The notes below the pieces were generated by a model, which made no database searches, was not told the DNA's origin, and saw nothing but the letters and a program-made list of their open reading frames with translations. A stretch of 64,000 nucleotides of DNA, taken from assembly GCF_019132875.1 (NCBI RefSeq), contig NZ_JAHSPF010000001.1, positions 186,001 to 250,000 of the forward strand, written 5' to 3'. How positions within the stretch are numbered: the stretch's first letter is position 1; every line of letters begins with the position of its first letter. The DNA is from Erwinia phyllosphaerae (GTDB taxonomy: Bacteria; Pseudomonadota; Gammaproteobacteria; Enterobacterales; Enterobacteriaceae). The position numbers and the translations under genes were made by a program. Below, piece after piece: positions 35,888-48,320 of this stretch.

Positions 35888-36628
35888 TCAGTAATGTACC
35901 AGTCCGCCATCTACAGCGTACTGGCTGCCGGTAACGTAAGATGCGTCATCAGACAGGAGGAAAAGTGCAACTGCGGCGGCTTCTTCTGCTGTTCCTGCAC
36001 GCCCCAGAGGGACCTGACTTACCACAAAATCTTCAAACTGCTGACGCGACTCTTCTGGCATAAAATGCCTGAAGTTCGTTTCAATTGGTCCCGGCACCAG
36101 AGTGTTAGCGCGAATACCGCGTTCAGCCAGAGCGGCAGCCCAGCTTTTAACCATAGCGATAACCGCACCTTTCGTCGCTGCGTATAAACTTGTCATTGCC
36201 GCACCTTCATACACAGAGGAAGATGAAGTTACCAGAACAGATGCGCCTGAACTCAGGGAGCCGGAGAGAGCTGCCAGCTGAAGCATCGGACCTCGTACAT
36301 TAGTATTCATCATACGATTAAAGGCCTCTGCCGTTACTGACTCCGGAGAGCTTACCTCAGCGAAACCGGCATTGAGCCACAATCCATCAAGCGAACCCCA
36401 GCCGCTAATAGCGGTCTGCAGCGCATTAATATCTGCTTCGCTGGCAGCATCGCTTTTAAGAATAAGCGATGTTTCAGGCAGTAGATTACGGGCGCATTCC
36501 AGCCTTTTTTCATTGAGTCCTGTAATGGCTACATGACCGCCTTCTCTGACAATGCGCTGAGCACCTGCCAACCCCATACCGCTGGAACCGCCAGTAATCA
36601 GTACGCGTTTACCCTCAAATCTGCTCAC
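35888..36628 (-). CDS. SDR-family oxidoreductase
   Basis: A 246-residue classical SDR, the standard length. The cofactor motif is TGGSSGMG near residue 12, the catalytic Ser lies in VLVTSSSSVYEG, YAATK holds Tyr and Lys, and the C-terminus ends VTGSQYAVDGGL. GTG at 36628 is chosen because GAGAG lies 6 bases upstream; earlier ATG codons have no ribosome site. The substrate is unknown. It is convergent with the Tlde1 fragment and not linked to the ast operon. Confidence 0.85.
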   Translation of the reverse strand: MSRFEGKRVLITGGSSGMGLAGAQRIVREGGHVAITGLNEKRLECARNLLPETSLILKSDAASEADINALQTAISGWGSLDGLWLNAGFAEVSSPESVTAEAFNRMMNTNVRGPMLQLAALSGSLSSGASVLVTSSSSVYEGAAMTSLYAATKGAVIAMVKSWAAALAERGIRANTLVPGPIETNFRHFMPEESRQQFEDFVVSQVPLGRAGTAEEAAAVALFLLSDDASYVTGSQYAVDGGLVHY

Positions 36629-36848
36629 GTTTACTCTCTCATTTGGCTTTAACATTCTCGAACACATTACAAAAAATAAACATCAGCGGTCATCTGTTTC
36701 AGCATGCAACTATGACCTTACAGATTGACTATCTGCTTCTGGCTGTGAGCTTAACGGGTCAATGCAACGCTCTCCACCAGACTGGTGGATACCGCCTTCC
36801 TGTCCGAAGGCGGCACCGGCTTGTGTCGTCTTTTCTTTTTTCCAGCGG

Positions 36849-38267
36849 TCAGGAGCTGCTAATCGCTCTCAGCGCCTGCGCTTTGCGCGCCTTTACTCTC
36901 CAGACAATCCACAATAGTCCGAACCAGAACGGCATGGCGCACAGCGCGGCCAGCGTATCGGGGTCGAACACCATAATGACCACCGAGAAGGCAAAAAACA
37001 GCAGGCTAAGCCAGCTCATCACAATACCCGCTGGCATTTTAAAGCGAGATTGCGCATGCAGTTCAGGACACTGCTTGCGGTAAGCCAGATAGGCCACCAG
37101 GATCATACCCCAGCTATAAATCACCAGTATCGCCGCCAGCGTCGAGACGATGGTAAACAGCGTCATCACGTCAGGAACCAGAAAGAGCAGTAGCGTACCG
37201 CTTAGCATACAGCAGCAGGAAAAAAGCAGGCTGCGCACCGGGATGCGCGTGGTTCGCGACAGAATGCGAAACTGCCAGTGGGCATGATTCTCAACCGACA
37301 GGCCGTAGAGCATGCGGGTGCTGGAGTAGACGCCGCTGTTGGCGGAAGACATGGCGGAGGTCAGCGCCACAAAGTTGATGATCGCGGCGGCGGCGGGCAG
37401 TCCTGCCTTGTCAAACAGCGTCACAAACGGGCTGACGTCTGGCGAAATCGCCGCCCAGGAGGTCACGGCGATAATCACGATCATTGAGAGCATATAGAAG
37501 ATGATAATGCGCAGCGGAATAGCCTTGATCGCTTTCGGCAGGATTACCTGCGGATCGCGAGTTTCGGCGGTCATGGTGCCGAGCAGCTCTATACCGGTAT
37601 AGGAGAAAATGGCGATCTGAAAACCGGCCAGAAACCCCGTCACGCCATGCGGCAGAAACACCGCCGAGTCGGTAAGATGATGCAGCGAAGCCTGCACCCC
37701 GTCCGGCGAAGTCCAGCCGGTAGCAACCATCCAAATCCCGGTAAAAATCAGCGCGACAATGGTTATCACTTTAATCAGTGCAAACCAGAACTCCGCCTCG
37801 CCGAACATTTTGACCGACAGCAGGTTGAACATACAAAGAACGCCAAGGGTGATCAGCGCCGGTATCCAGGCGGACATCTCGGGAAACCAGTACTGCATAT
37901 AGCCGCCGCACACCACCACGTCGGCGATGCAGGTGACCACCCAGCTCAGCCAGTAGGACCAGCCAAGGTAAAAGCTCGCTTTCGGCCCCAGGTAATCCGC
38001 TACAAAATCGGCGAAGGAACGGTAGTCGAGTTTTGATAACAGCACCTCGCCCATCGCGCGCATTACCATATACATAAAAAATCCGACCAGCGCGTAGATG
38101 ATCAGTATAGAGGTGCCCGCCACGGCGATATTTTTTCCGGCGCCCATAAACAGCCCGGTGCCGATCGCGCCGCCCAGCGCGATCATCTGAATATGGCGCT
38201 CGCTCAGCCCCCGCTCCAGCTGTGGGGAGGAGGATGCTGACGGCGCATGCGGTTCTTTAACGGTCAT
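36849..38267 (-). CDS. CycA-like amino acid permease in the ast operon
   Basis: A 472-residue APC-superfamily (AAT) permease with 12 helices. It aligns well with E. coli CycA: GGAIGTGLFMGAGKNI in helix 1, LTSAMSSANSGVYSSTRMLYGL in helix 8, and KMFGEAEFWFALIKV. CycA imports glycine, alanine and D-serine, but here the gene starts 10 bases after astE, so import of arginine or a product or competitor amino acid is a better guess. AAGGAATTG precedes the ATG. E. coli has no permease in its ast operon. Confidence 0.82.
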   Translation of the reverse strand: MTVKEPHAPSASSSPQLERGLSERHIQMIALGGAIGTGLFMGAGKNIAVAGTSILIIYALVGFFMYMVMRAMGEVLLSKLDYRSFADFVADYLGPKASFYLGWSYWLSWVVTCIADVVVCGGYMQYWFPEMSAWIPALITLGVLCMFNLLSVKMFGEAEFWFALIKVITIVALIFTGIWMVATGWTSPDGVQASLHHLTDSAVFLPHGVTGFLAGFQIAIFSYTGIELLGTMTAETRDPQVILPKAIKAIPLRIIIFYMLSMIVIIAVTSWAAISPDVSPFVTLFDKAGLPAAAAIINFVALTSAMSSANSGVYSSTRMLYGLSVENHAHWQFRILSRTTRIPVRSLLFSCCCMLSGTLLLFLVPDVMTLFTIVSTLAAILVIYSWGMILVAYLAYRKQCPELHAQSRFKMPAGIVMSWLSLLFFAFSVVIMVFDPDTLAALCAMPFWFGLLWIVWRVKARKAQALRAISSS

Positions 38268-38277
38268 GGCAATTCCT

Positions 38278-39282
38278 TCAGTGATGAGGCGAAAGATCCG
38301 GTTTTAGCAGTAGACCGGCGCGTAAACCCGGCGCGACGCTGGCGTTGGGAAACAGGATCCAGGGCGCGGCGTCGTCCACGCGCCAGCTTTTGTCGTTCTC
38401 GCAGGCGATCTCATAGCCCGCCGGAAGCCGGGTAAAATTCTCTACCGTCGGATCGAGGTTAAGCCTGAAGCTGCTGCTGGTTTTGATAATGCTCTGCGCC
38501 ACGGTAAAGAAGCGCATCGGGGGCTGTGTGCTTGTCGGCAACGCGCTGCCTGCCAACAGAGCGCGGATGGCGTTGTCGACGGCGGCGAAGCGACCAAGCT
38601 GGTTTTGCCCGAACGGCCGCGCTTTTCCCAGCTCAAGCGTGCAGCTCTGCGCGCCGAAGGTTTCGCTGAGGTAGTGGCTGAAGGTGCCGCCCGGCGCGGT
38701 ATGCTGCACCACCGCATCCAGCTCGCAGGCTGCCAGCAGCGCGTAAAACGCCGCGCTGTAGCGATGCTGATGGAAAGGGATCAAGGCAAACTGCGGAAAA
38801 CGCGAGCCGCGGATCGCCGTATGCATATCAAGGTGAACGCGTGGCAACGCACCCTCCGCCTCCACCCGCTGGAAAAATGCGGCGGTCACCTGTTCCAGCT
38901 GCGCCGCGCGACGGCTCTCGTTGCCCGGCACGGCGTTGCGGTGACGACCGCTGAACAACCGGTTCATATCGCTGTGCAGATAGCGCTTTCCGGCGCGCAG
39001 CGCGGGCGGATTGCCAAACACCACCAGCAGCGCCTGACTGAGCCGCTGTTCGCCCGCCATCAGTGACGCCAGCAGCGCGCTCAGCATCTCCACCGGCGCG
39101 GTTTCATTGCCGTGGATCCCGGCGGAGATCACCACCGCCCCGGTGGGATGCGCAGGCAGCAGCTGTAACACCCCCTCTTCCAGCCAGCTCGCCTGCAGGG
39201 CGGCGGGAAAGCGCAAGTTGCGCAGCCGACAGTTAAGCAGCGCCTCAATAATCGTCTCGCCCTTCTCAGCGCTGAAAGTCAT
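38278..39282 (-). CDS. astE: succinylglutamate desuccinylase
   Basis: A 334-residue zinc hydrolase (M14-like), the last step of arginine degradation: succinylglutamate to glutamate and succinate. The zinc motif is [13 protein letters not shown] (HxxE) near residue 56, with the later His in [10 protein letters not shown] and the general base Glu in CTLELGKAR. The start GGGGAG-CATCT-ATG lies inside the 3' end of astB (17-base overlap), so the two are coupled. Confidence 0.95.
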   Translation of the reverse strand: MTFSAEKGETIIEALLNCRLRNLRFPAALQASWLEEGVLQLLPAHPTGAVVISAGIHGNETAPVEMLSALLASLMAGEQRLSQALLVVFGNPPALRAGKRYLHSDMNRLFSGRHRNAVPGNESRRAAQLEQVTAAFFQRVEAEGALPRVHLDMHTAIRGSRFPQFALIPFHQHRYSAAFYALLAACELDAVVQHTAPGGTFSHYLSETFGAQSCTLELGKARPFGQNQLGRFAAVDNAIRALLAGSALPTSTQPPMRFFTVAQSIIKTSSSFRLNLDPTVENFTRLPAGYEIACENDKSWRVDDAAPWILFPNASVAPGLRAGLLLKPDLSPHH

Positions 39283-40609
39283 AGATGCTCCCCAGCGCCA
39301 GGATCTGCGTCAGCTCGTCCAGCGCCTGACGAACCTCGCGCAGCAGTTGCGGATCCACCAAATCGCGGCTGTGCAGCCGGTCGCGATAGTGCTTTTCCAC
39401 CCAGCGAGTCAGCTGCTGATAGCTCGCGTCGTTCATCAGACTGCCGCTATTGACGGCGGTGCGCTCCGCCTCGTTCAGCACCACGCGCAGCCGCAGGCAA
39501 GCGGGTCCGCCGCCGTTACGCATACTTTCGCGCAGGTCGAATAGCTGGATCTCGTCGATGGGCGAGCCAGCACGCGTCGTCATCTCGTTCAGGTAGCGCC
39601 AGACGTTCTCGCGCTGGCGACACTCCTCCGGCACCACGATTATCATTTTCCCGTCAGGCTTGCTCAGCAGCTGGCTGTTGAACAGATAGGAAGCGACGGT
39701 ATCCTGTAGCGAGATGCGATCCTGCGGCACTTCAACGCTCTCAAACGGTATGTCCAGCGCGGCGCTCTTTTCGCGCAGCTGGTCCAGCAGCCGATCCTGA
39801 TCGACAAAGGCGTTCTGATGGTGAAACAGCACATGCCGGTTGCTGACCGCAATCACATCGTTGTGAAACACGCCGCTGTCGATGGCCTGGGGGTTCTGCT
39901 GGGCAAACAGGGTGTAGTCAGGATGAAGCTGGTGCAGGCGCGCCACCGCTTCGCTCGCTTCCAGCGTCTGACGCGCCGGATAACGCTGCGGCGCGATGCC
40001 GCCGCCAAAGGCGCGACGGCCATAGACGAACAACTGAATGCCCTGCCGATCGTAGTCGCCGCAAAACCGATTATGGTTAGCCGCACCCTCGTCGCCTAAA
40101 TCGCTTTGCTGCGGCAGCGCGTCGTGATGGCTGAAGTGGGCGTCGTTGTTGAAGGTGGCGCGCAGGATCGCCGAGGTCACCGGCGCTTCGAGCGAGCGGT
40201 GCAGCTTGTTATTAAGATTCGCCACGGTGAAATGTACCCGGCCATCGGCGCTGTCTGCCGAAGGCGATACCGTCGCCGCGTTCGCCGTCCACATTGACGA
40301 CGCGGAGCTGAGCGCGGAAAGCAGATGCGGTGACGCCGCCGCCGCGCGTGCCAGCACCTGAGTATCGCTGCCGCTGAAGCCGAGCGCACGAAGCGCGTCA
40401 ATGTTGGGGCGTGGCTGCGGCGGCAAAATTCCCTGCACGAAGCCGCGATCCGCCAGCGCTTTCATTTTCGCCAATCCCTGTAGCGCCGCCTTGCGCGGGT
40501 TCGACAGGCCGTCGCGGTTATGTAACGAAGCCTCGTTTCCGACCGACAGCCCTGCATAGTGATGCGTCGGGCCGACCAGCCCGTCAAAGTTTGCTTCATA
40601 GCCAGACAT
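39266..40609 (-). CDS. astB: N-succinylarginine dihydrolase
   Basis: A 447-residue enzyme of the pentein fold that turns succinylarginine into succinylornithine, CO2 and ammonia. The N-terminus [19 protein letters not shown] is diagnostic of AstB. The catalytic His lies in [10 protein letters not shown], and the Cys in [16 protein letters not shown] lies 5 bases before the ATG. It is the fourth gene of the operon. Confidence 0.96.
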   Translation of the reverse strand: MSGYEANFDGLVGPTHHYAGLSVGNEASLHNRDGLSNPRKAALQGLAKMKALADRGFVQGILPPQPRPNIDALRALGFSGSDTQVLARAAAASPHLLSALSSASSMWTANAATVSPSADSADGRVHFTVANLNNKLHRSLEAPVTSAILRATFNNDAHFSHHDALPQQSDLGDEGAANHNRFCGDYDRQGIQLFVYGRRAFGGGIAPQRYPARQTLEASEAVARLHQLHPDYTLFAQQNPQAIDSGVFHNDVIAVSNRHVLFHHQNAFVDQDRLLDQLREKSAALDIPFESVEVPQDRISLQDTVASYLFNSQLLSKPDGKMIIVVPEECRQRENVWRYLNEMTTRAGSPIDEIQLFDLRESMRNGGGPACLRLRVVLNEAERTAVNSGSLMNDASYQQLTRWVEKHYRDRLHSRDLVDPQLLREVRQALDELTQILALGSIYDFQR

Positions 40610-40622
40610 AGAAACCTCAGTA

Positions 40623-43120
<2,498 letters not shown>

Positions 43121-43135
43121 GGCAGTTCTCCTCTG

Positions 43136-44341
43136 TTAGCCGACAAAGCGGGCGATGGCACGCTCAAGCCGCGTAAACGCCGTCTCCAGGTCACTGAAGG
43201 GTATGTTCAGCGCTGGCGCGAAACGCAGCACGTCCGGCCCGGCGATCAGGGCGATGACCCCCTCTTCCGCCGCCAGATTGGTCAGGGTTTTGGCTTTGCC
43301 GCGATAGTTCGCTGCCAGCTCGGCACCAATCAGCAGGCCTGCACCGCGGATATCGCTGAACACCTCAAACTGCGCGGTCAGCGCGCCTAATCGCTCCACG
43401 ATCCAGTCGTGACGCGCTTTCACCCCTTCCAGTAGCGCGCTGTCGAGTTGCGCCAGTACGCTGTTGGCGACGGTAGCGGCCAGCGGGTTGCCGCCGAAGG
43501 TGGTACCGTGCGTGCCGGGTTGAAACGCCTGCGCCCAGGCGTCGCGCGTCAGCATCGCGCCGATGGGGAAGCCGCCGCCCAGCCCTTTGGCGCTGGTTAA
43601 AATATCTGGCTCAACCCCATAGTGCTGGTAAGCGTAAAGCGAACCGGTGCGCCCGGCACCGGTCTGCACCTCGTCAAAAATCAGCGCGGCGTGGTAGCGA
43701 TCGCAAAGCTGACGCAGCCCCTGCAGGAAAGCGGGATCGGCAGGACGAACGCCGCCCTCGCCGATAATCGGCTCGACGATCACGGCACAGGTGCGTTCAG
43801 ATATATGGTCGCTGACGGCCTGTAAATCGTTGTAGGGCAGATGGGTGATATCACCGGGCAGTGGCGCATAGTCCGCCGAGTATTTCGGCTGGCCGCCGAC
43901 CGTCACGGTAAAAAGGGTGCGCCCGTGGAAGGCGTTCTGAAAGGCGATAATTTCGCTTTTGTTTTTGCCGTGGCGGTCGGCAGCAACTTTACGTGCCAGC
44001 TTGAGCGCCGCCTCGTTGGCTTCCGCGCCGGAGTTACAGAAAAAGACCTTGTCGGCAAAAGTGGACTCCACCAGGGTTTTCGCCAGCTGCAGCACCGGTT
44101 CGTTGGTATAGCCGTTGCCGATATGCCACAGCCGGTCAAGCTGCGCTTTAAGCGCTTCGGCCAGGTGAGGATTGGCATGTCCCAGCGCGTTAACCGCAAT
44201 GCCGCCGGCCAGATCGATATAGGTATTGCCCTGCTGATCCCAGACGTGCGAACCGCTGGCTTTTACCGGAATAAATGGCGCAGGAGAAAAACAGGGCACC
44301 ATATATTTATCGAAATCGTCGCGGTGTGGACGTGCAGACAT
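43136..44341 (-). CDS. astC: succinylornithine transaminase
   Basis: A 401-residue class III PLP aminotransferase, first gene of the operon. The PLP Lys lies in [16 protein letters not shown], with [17 protein letters not shown] and [12 protein letters not shown] typical of AstC/ArgD. It converts succinylornithine and 2-oxoglutarate to the semialdehyde and glutamate. The start at 44341 (MSARPHRDD) is preferred because AGGAG lies 8 bases upstream; an ATG two codons earlier is too close to that site. An ARG box lies 350 bases upstream. Confidence 0.95.
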   Translation of the reverse strand: MSARPHRDDFDKYMVPCFSPAPFIPVKASGSHVWDQQGNTYIDLAGGIAVNALGHANPHLAEALKAQLDRLWHIGNGYTNEPVLQLAKTLVESTFADKVFFCNSGAEANEAALKLARKVAADRHGKNKSEIIAFQNAFHGRTLFTVTVGGQPKYSADYAPLPGDITHLPYNDLQAVSDHISERTCAVIVEPIIGEGGVRPADPAFLQGLRQLCDRYHAALIFDEVQTGAGRTGSLYAYQHYGVEPDILTSAKGLGGGFPIGAMLTRDAWAQAFQPGTHGTTFGGNPLAATVANSVLAQLDSALLEGVKARHDWIVERLGALTAQFEVFSDIRGAGLLIGAELAANYRGKAKTLTNLAAEEGVIALIAGPDVLRFAPALNIPFSDLETAFTRLERAIARFVG

Positions 44342-45022
44342 TGTCATTTCTCCTGAAATGAAAAAAGGGAATATCGGCGAAACTGATCTATGTATTTGGC
44401 AGGAAAGTTAATCAGCGCGATTAATTAATCGTATCGCGATCGATATTGACCATTAAATAGATAGCCATGCCGGGTTCGGATGAATTTTGATTAAATCAAT
44501 CTGTTCCTTCCGTTTTAAGTGAGGATGATATTTACCGCCCACCGTAACAAAGTCAATACATCGTGGAGACATTCTATTCACTTTTTGACCCCTTTCAAAG
44601 ATCTGAAAGAAATGGAAAAAATCTTTTTTATGCAGCTTTAGTGCATACAATTTGCATAAAAATGCACTACATAAGGCGGTAAAAAATTGATTAATTATTC
44701 ATATGCGCACCGCAATAATTTTTCATTTTATTTTTTGCAGCCTGGCAAAAAAAAGCATGTAAAAAATTAATGTCGGCCTTACTGTCGTTAATCCAACCGG
44801 GATTTATCTTATTGCCTCGAGACATTTAACGGTTCGCTGTTGATATTCTCCTGCGAATGGATGACGAAGCCATTCACCATTGTGCAGGCTATCTTGTCAG
44901 GCGGAATTAGATAATCATCGATATTTTTGTTGCGGCGCGACACTTTTTCAATGCGTAGTAATAAGGTCCGTTTATCGCCTGGAGCTGACCATTTCCATAA
45001 CAGAAATTAAAGGCCGGATCGC
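44342..45022. other. astC upstream region
   Basis: A 681-base AT-rich region holding the ast promoter. It carries an ARG box (44688-44701) and the inverted repeat TAGTGCAT/ATGCACTA at about 44640-44670. I looked for a sigma-54 -24/-12 element on the minus strand, as drives astC in E. coli, and found none that fits. A 65-codon frame at 44453-44650 is not convincing as a gene. Confidence 0.5.
44688..44701. promoter_or_regulatory. candidate ARG box upstream of astC
   Basis: TGATTAATTATTCA differs at one position from the symmetrical ArgR half-operator consensus TGAATAATTATTCA. In E. coli ArgR activates the ast operon from boxes upstream of astC, so the site has the right context, though it is about 350 bases from the astC start. 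Confidence 0.6.
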
Positions 45023-45790
45023 TTAAATCGGATGATAAAAAGAGGGGGACTGGCCTGTTACGCGGCGGAACATGGTCGCAAACGATGAACCGTTATCATA
45101 ACCAAGAGACAGCGCCACTTCGTTTACCGGTTTGCCCGATATTAGCCACGTCAGCGCACTGACCACACAGGCTCGCTGACGCCAGCCGGAAAATGACATG
45201 CCCGTTTGCTGCAGGAAATGACGACGAAAGGTGCTGGCGCTCATAAACATCGCCCTGCCCCAGCGTTCGGCTGGATCGTGGATAGTCGGAGCGAGCAAAA
45301 ACGCCTGGCACAGCGCCAGCAGCGCAGGATGCTGCGGCAGCGGAATATCGAACGCGCGCACCGGCATGGCTGCCAGTTCCAGTAACAGCAGGTTCATCAG
45401 CGCACAATCGCGATCGCTGTCGTAGAGCGGCGGTAAATCTACCGCTTCAAGCAGTAGCTGACGCAAAAGTGCCGATACGCTTATGACCTCGCAGCGACTG
45501 CCATGATTTAACCGCGCTGCGCATTCTGGATTTATATACAGGCTCCGCGTGGTTACGCCCACAAACTTTACAGCGTGCAGCGTTTGAGGAGGGATCCATA
45601 CCGCATGCTGCGGGGGCACCACCCATTCTCCGTCACGGGTTGATACATGCATCTGACCGGTTGCGCCATACAGCAGTTGCGCGCGGCGATGCTGATGGGA
45701 GGCCAGTAAAAACCCCTGCGCATAGTCATTACCAATCGCGACCACATCACGCTGCATAAAATCGACATCATCAATGCTTACGTTGCGCAC
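45023..45790 (-). CDS. AraC-family regulator (NimR-like)
   Basis: A 255-residue regulator with an N-terminal cupin sensor (about 20-100, LASHQHRRAQLLYGATGQM and WVVPPQHAVWIPP) and a C-terminal AraC double HTH ending SLGYDNGSSFATMFRRVTG. NimR-type members usually control a neighbouring transporter. The GTG at 45790 has GGGAG 6 bases upstream. It is divergent from the TSUP exporter gene 108 bases away, the likely target. Confidence 0.87.
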   Translation of the reverse strand: MRNVSIDDVDFMQRDVVAIGNDYAQGFLLASHQHRRAQLLYGATGQMHVSTRDGEWVVPPQHAVWIPPQTLHAVKFVGVTTRSLYINPECAARLNHGSRCEVISVSALLRQLLLEAVDLPPLYDSDRDCALMNLLLLELAAMPVRAFDIPLPQHPALLALCQAFLLAPTIHDPAERWGRAMFMSASTFRRHFLQQTGMSFSGWRQRACVVSALTWLISGKPVNEVALSLGYDNGSSFATMFRRVTGQSPSFYHPI

Positions 45791-45898
45791 TTTTGTCTCC
45801 CTCTGACCGTTTTGCAAGGGTAATTGAGTGTTTCGCAAAGGGGAAGCGGTGTGTAGAGGCGATAAGCTATCAATCCATTTCCACTGCGGAACATTCCC

Positions 45899-46687
45899 TT
45901 GAACGATATTCTCATTATTGCGCTGGCAGGCTTTACCACCGGCATTACGACGGTGCTGTTTGGCTTTGGCGGCGGTTTCGTCGTCGTACCCTTTGTTTAC
46001 CAGCTGTTACGCCACCAGCCTGAAATGGCCGGACATGCGATGCATATAGCCGTCGCCACCTCGACGGCGGTCATGATATTTAACGCAGGATGGATCAGCT
46101 ATCGAAACTGGCGTGCAAGCGCCATCTCAACGCAGGCATGTTTGCCGCTGTTGTGGTTTATTGCCGCTGGCGCGGTGGTCGGCTCATGGCTGGCAGGGCT
46201 ATTAAGCGAAGAACCGATCCGCCTACTGTTTATCTTTTATATGCTGCTGACGATTGGCGATTGCCTGCTTCGCAAAGGTTTCTTCAGCGGTAGCCTTCCG
46301 CGTCGTTTATCGCTGGCATCGGCGACGGGCGGCGGCATCCTGATTGGTTTAATCGCAGCCTTGCTCGGTGTTGGCGGCAGCGTAATGACGGTGCCGTTGC
46401 TGCGGCGGCACGGCTACTCTATGCGCGACTGCATTAGCGCCGCTACCCTGCTTTCTCTGCCGGTGGCGCTGTGCGGAACCATCATTTATGCAATTGACGG
46501 GTGGCAAAAAATTCCGGTAAGCGGCTTCCTGGGCTTTGTGAACCTGAAGATCATGGCCTTGCTGGTCTTAACGGGACTGGCCGGTATTCTGATTACCCGA
46601 AGAACGTCCCCCGCCATACCGGACGTCTGGCATGCGCGAATTTATGTGCTGCTATTGTGCTCTGTGCTGCTGGCAATGCTGCTGTAA
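45899..46687 (+). CDS. TSUP-family (TauE/SafE) membrane transporter
   Basis: A 262-residue inner-membrane protein with eight helices in two repeats. The duplicated glycine motifs FGFGGGFVVVPF near the start and LLGVGGSVMTVPLL near residue 160 define the family, which moves sulfite, sulfonates or organic acids. The start is TTG at 45899, just upstream of the first helix, with GGAA 7 bases before it. The divergent AraC regulator probably controls it. Confidence 0.85.
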   Translation: MNDILIIALAGFTTGITTVLFGFGGGFVVVPFVYQLLRHQPEMAGHAMHIAVATSTAVMIFNAGWISYRNWRASAISTQACLPLLWFIAAGAVVGSWLAGLLSEEPIRLLFIFYMLLTIGDCLLRKGFFSGSLPRRLSLASATGGGILIGLIAALLGVGGSVMTVPLLRRHGYSMRDCISAATLLSLPVALCGTIIYAIDGWQKIPVSGFLGFVNLKIMALLVLTGLAGILITRRTSPAIPDVWHARIYVLLLCSVLLAMLL

Positions 46688-46904
46688 GCACTAGTGCCGA
46701 TAAAAACCTGTTGAGGTGCTTCCTGATTGGTCATTCCTGCCTCTCAACTCAGTTCTAAGAAATAAAAAACTTCCGTTATCCCCAGAAGATTGGAACCGCG
46801 ATGGGCGTTTAATGGCTTGCGAAATCACGAGCGATATAATTTCTAAAGATTTGAAAGCATAGCCTGTTTCGCCACGTACCGGAAAAGCTTACTTAGCGAT
46901 GATT

Positions 46905-46970
46905 AAAGGCCGCTTTTCGGACAGAGCGGGCGCATGACCAGCAGCGGCGGCTTTGAGCGAGGAGCGGTAG
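46905..46970. repeat. GAGCGA hairpin repeat, copy 1 (degenerate)
   Basis: GGCCGCTTTTCGGACAGAGC followed after about 20 bases by GGCTTTGAGCGAGGAGCGG. It fits the two-hairpin repeat whose best copy is at 54468-54540. Confidence 0.55.
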
Positions 46971-46977
46971 TACGAAA

Positions 46978-47247
46978 TTATTCCCAGCGCCGAGTGTGCA
47001 TTACTAACATTGTCGTGAGGTAATTAAAGGTGACGAGCAGATCCGGATAGTACTTTCGGAGTTTGTCTTTAAAACTGTACGGTATAACAACGGGTTGTTC
47101 CTGATAAAATGAAACCTGATCGCTACGCTCCAACCGCGTCATGATATTAAGTTCAAGTCCGGACTCGTACTGGACGGTGCGTGCGAGCTTTTGTGAGTAA
47201 AAATGACCGGCGATATCCGAATCATTGGAGCGTATCCTGTAAGTCAT
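46978..47247 (-). pseudogene. TnsA-like endonuclease N-terminal fragment
   Basis: An 89-residue frame whose segment TVQYESGLELNIMTRLERSD...QEQPVVIPYSF...YPDLLV resembles the N-terminal catalytic region of TnsA-like endonucleases: a Glu in the ESxLE block, then the QEQP block, then the YxPD metal Asp. Similarity ends after DLLVTF, and the last 15 residues look foreign, so the ExK part and the C-terminal domain are missing. Its ATG overlaps the stop of the LysR gene (ATGA). The truncation point lies next to a hairpin repeat. No other Tn7-like gene is near. Confidence 0.55.
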
Positions 47248-48155
47248 GATTTAACTGCTGAACGCAAGAACTCTACAAATGCGCGAACCCGCGCCGACAG
47301 ATGACGATTCTGGGGGTAGAGAATCGAAAACGGGCGAGAGCGGCCGCCGTATTTTTGCAAAACCTCGACGAGGTCTCCACGTCTTAAAGCGTCTCCCACT
47401 GCAAAACTATAGGTTTGATAAAGGCCTCCACCTGCGTTAACCCAGGCGACAGCCCCTAACGCATCATTAAGTACACGCATCCTGCTCGTTATCTGTTTCT
47501 CGATTAGAGTCCCTGATTCATCGGTAAACAGCCACTGCAGCGGGCGCCCTGTATTGGGTGATATGTACTGGATGCAATCATGTTGATTGAGGTCATCAAT
47601 ACGATATGGTTCACCTTTTTTTGCAAGATATGCCGGAGTTCCGAATACCCCAAGCGAGGCGTTCTCAAGCTTGAAGGCGACAAGACGCGAATCTTGAGGA
47701 ACGCCTAGCCTGATTGCCAGATCGAAGCCCTCTTCAACAAAGTCGATTATTTTGTCCGAGATACTAATCTCAATATCGATCTGCGGATAAAGCTCAGTGA
47801 ACCTGGGCATTAAGGGTAAAAGGCGAAATGTTCCGTAAGCAGCACTGACGCTAATGCGCAGCGGTCCGCTAGGGATGGTTTGTGAACCCGTGATCGCTCG
47901 CTCAGCCTCGGCGATTTGCTCAAGCGCCAGATGACACTCTTTCCAATAGAGCTCGCCCTCCGTTGTAAGCTTGACAGCGCGGGTGGTCCGCAAAAAAAGA
48001 CGTACTCCAAGGCGCTGCTCGAGCCGACTGATCGACCGACTGACTGCGGCCGGCGTCAAACCGAGAATCTCAGCCGCACCGGTGAAACTGCCGGTCTCCG
48101 CTGCTCTACAGAACTGTTCAATGCTGCCAAGCTGAAGTGGGCTACCCGTTGCCAT
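47244..48155 (-). CDS. LysR-family regulator of adjacent GST
   Basis: A 303-residue LysR protein with an N-terminal HTH (QLGSIEQFCRAAETGSFTG and AAVSRSISRLEQRLGVRLF) and the usual effector domain. It ends VRAFVEFLRSAVKS. An ATG four codons upstream (48167) is possible. It is divergent from a glutathione S-transferase gene, with 165 bases between, a common LysR arrangement. The stop overlaps the start of the TnsA-like fragment by 4 bases. Confidence 0.87.
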   Translation of the reverse strand: MATGSPLQLGSIEQFCRAAETGSFTGAAEILGLTPAAVSRSISRLEQRLGVRLFLRTTRAVKLTTEGELYWKECHLALEQIAEAERAITGSQTIPSGPLRISVSAAYGTFRLLPLMPRFTELYPQIDIEISISDKIIDFVEEGFDLAIRLGVPQDSRLVAFKLENASLGVFGTPAYLAKKGEPYRIDDLNQHDCIQYISPNTGRPLQWLFTDESGTLIEKQITSRMRVLNDALGAVAWVNAGGGLYQTYSFAVGDALRRGDLVEVLQKYGGRSRPFSILYPQNRHLSARVRAFVEFLRSAVKS

Positions 48156-48320
48156 ATTGATTACCATTTGTAATAAATAAATTGATTGTTACACGGTTTA
48201 TTAACCAAAAGCTACGCATTAAAGTATGTCTACTACTTCAGCAACAACGCATCAAGGCCCCGCGACTCAAGCAGTGCTCGGTCCTGGCCTACACCTCGAC
48301 CTACTTTTAGGAGCTACACA

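Noticed and set aside
44453-44650. A 65-codon frame upstream of astC
   Set aside because: Lies in the ast control region and shows no coding character.
44735-44760. Apparent sigma-54-like TGGC...GC on the plus strand
   Set aside because: The spacing between GG and GC is one base short and it points away from astC.
46700-46862. Open stretch containing VEVLPDW, like the end of a LysR protein
   Set aside because: The similarity is only a few residues long, no start codon is present and the remainder matches nothing; too weak to report as a remnant.
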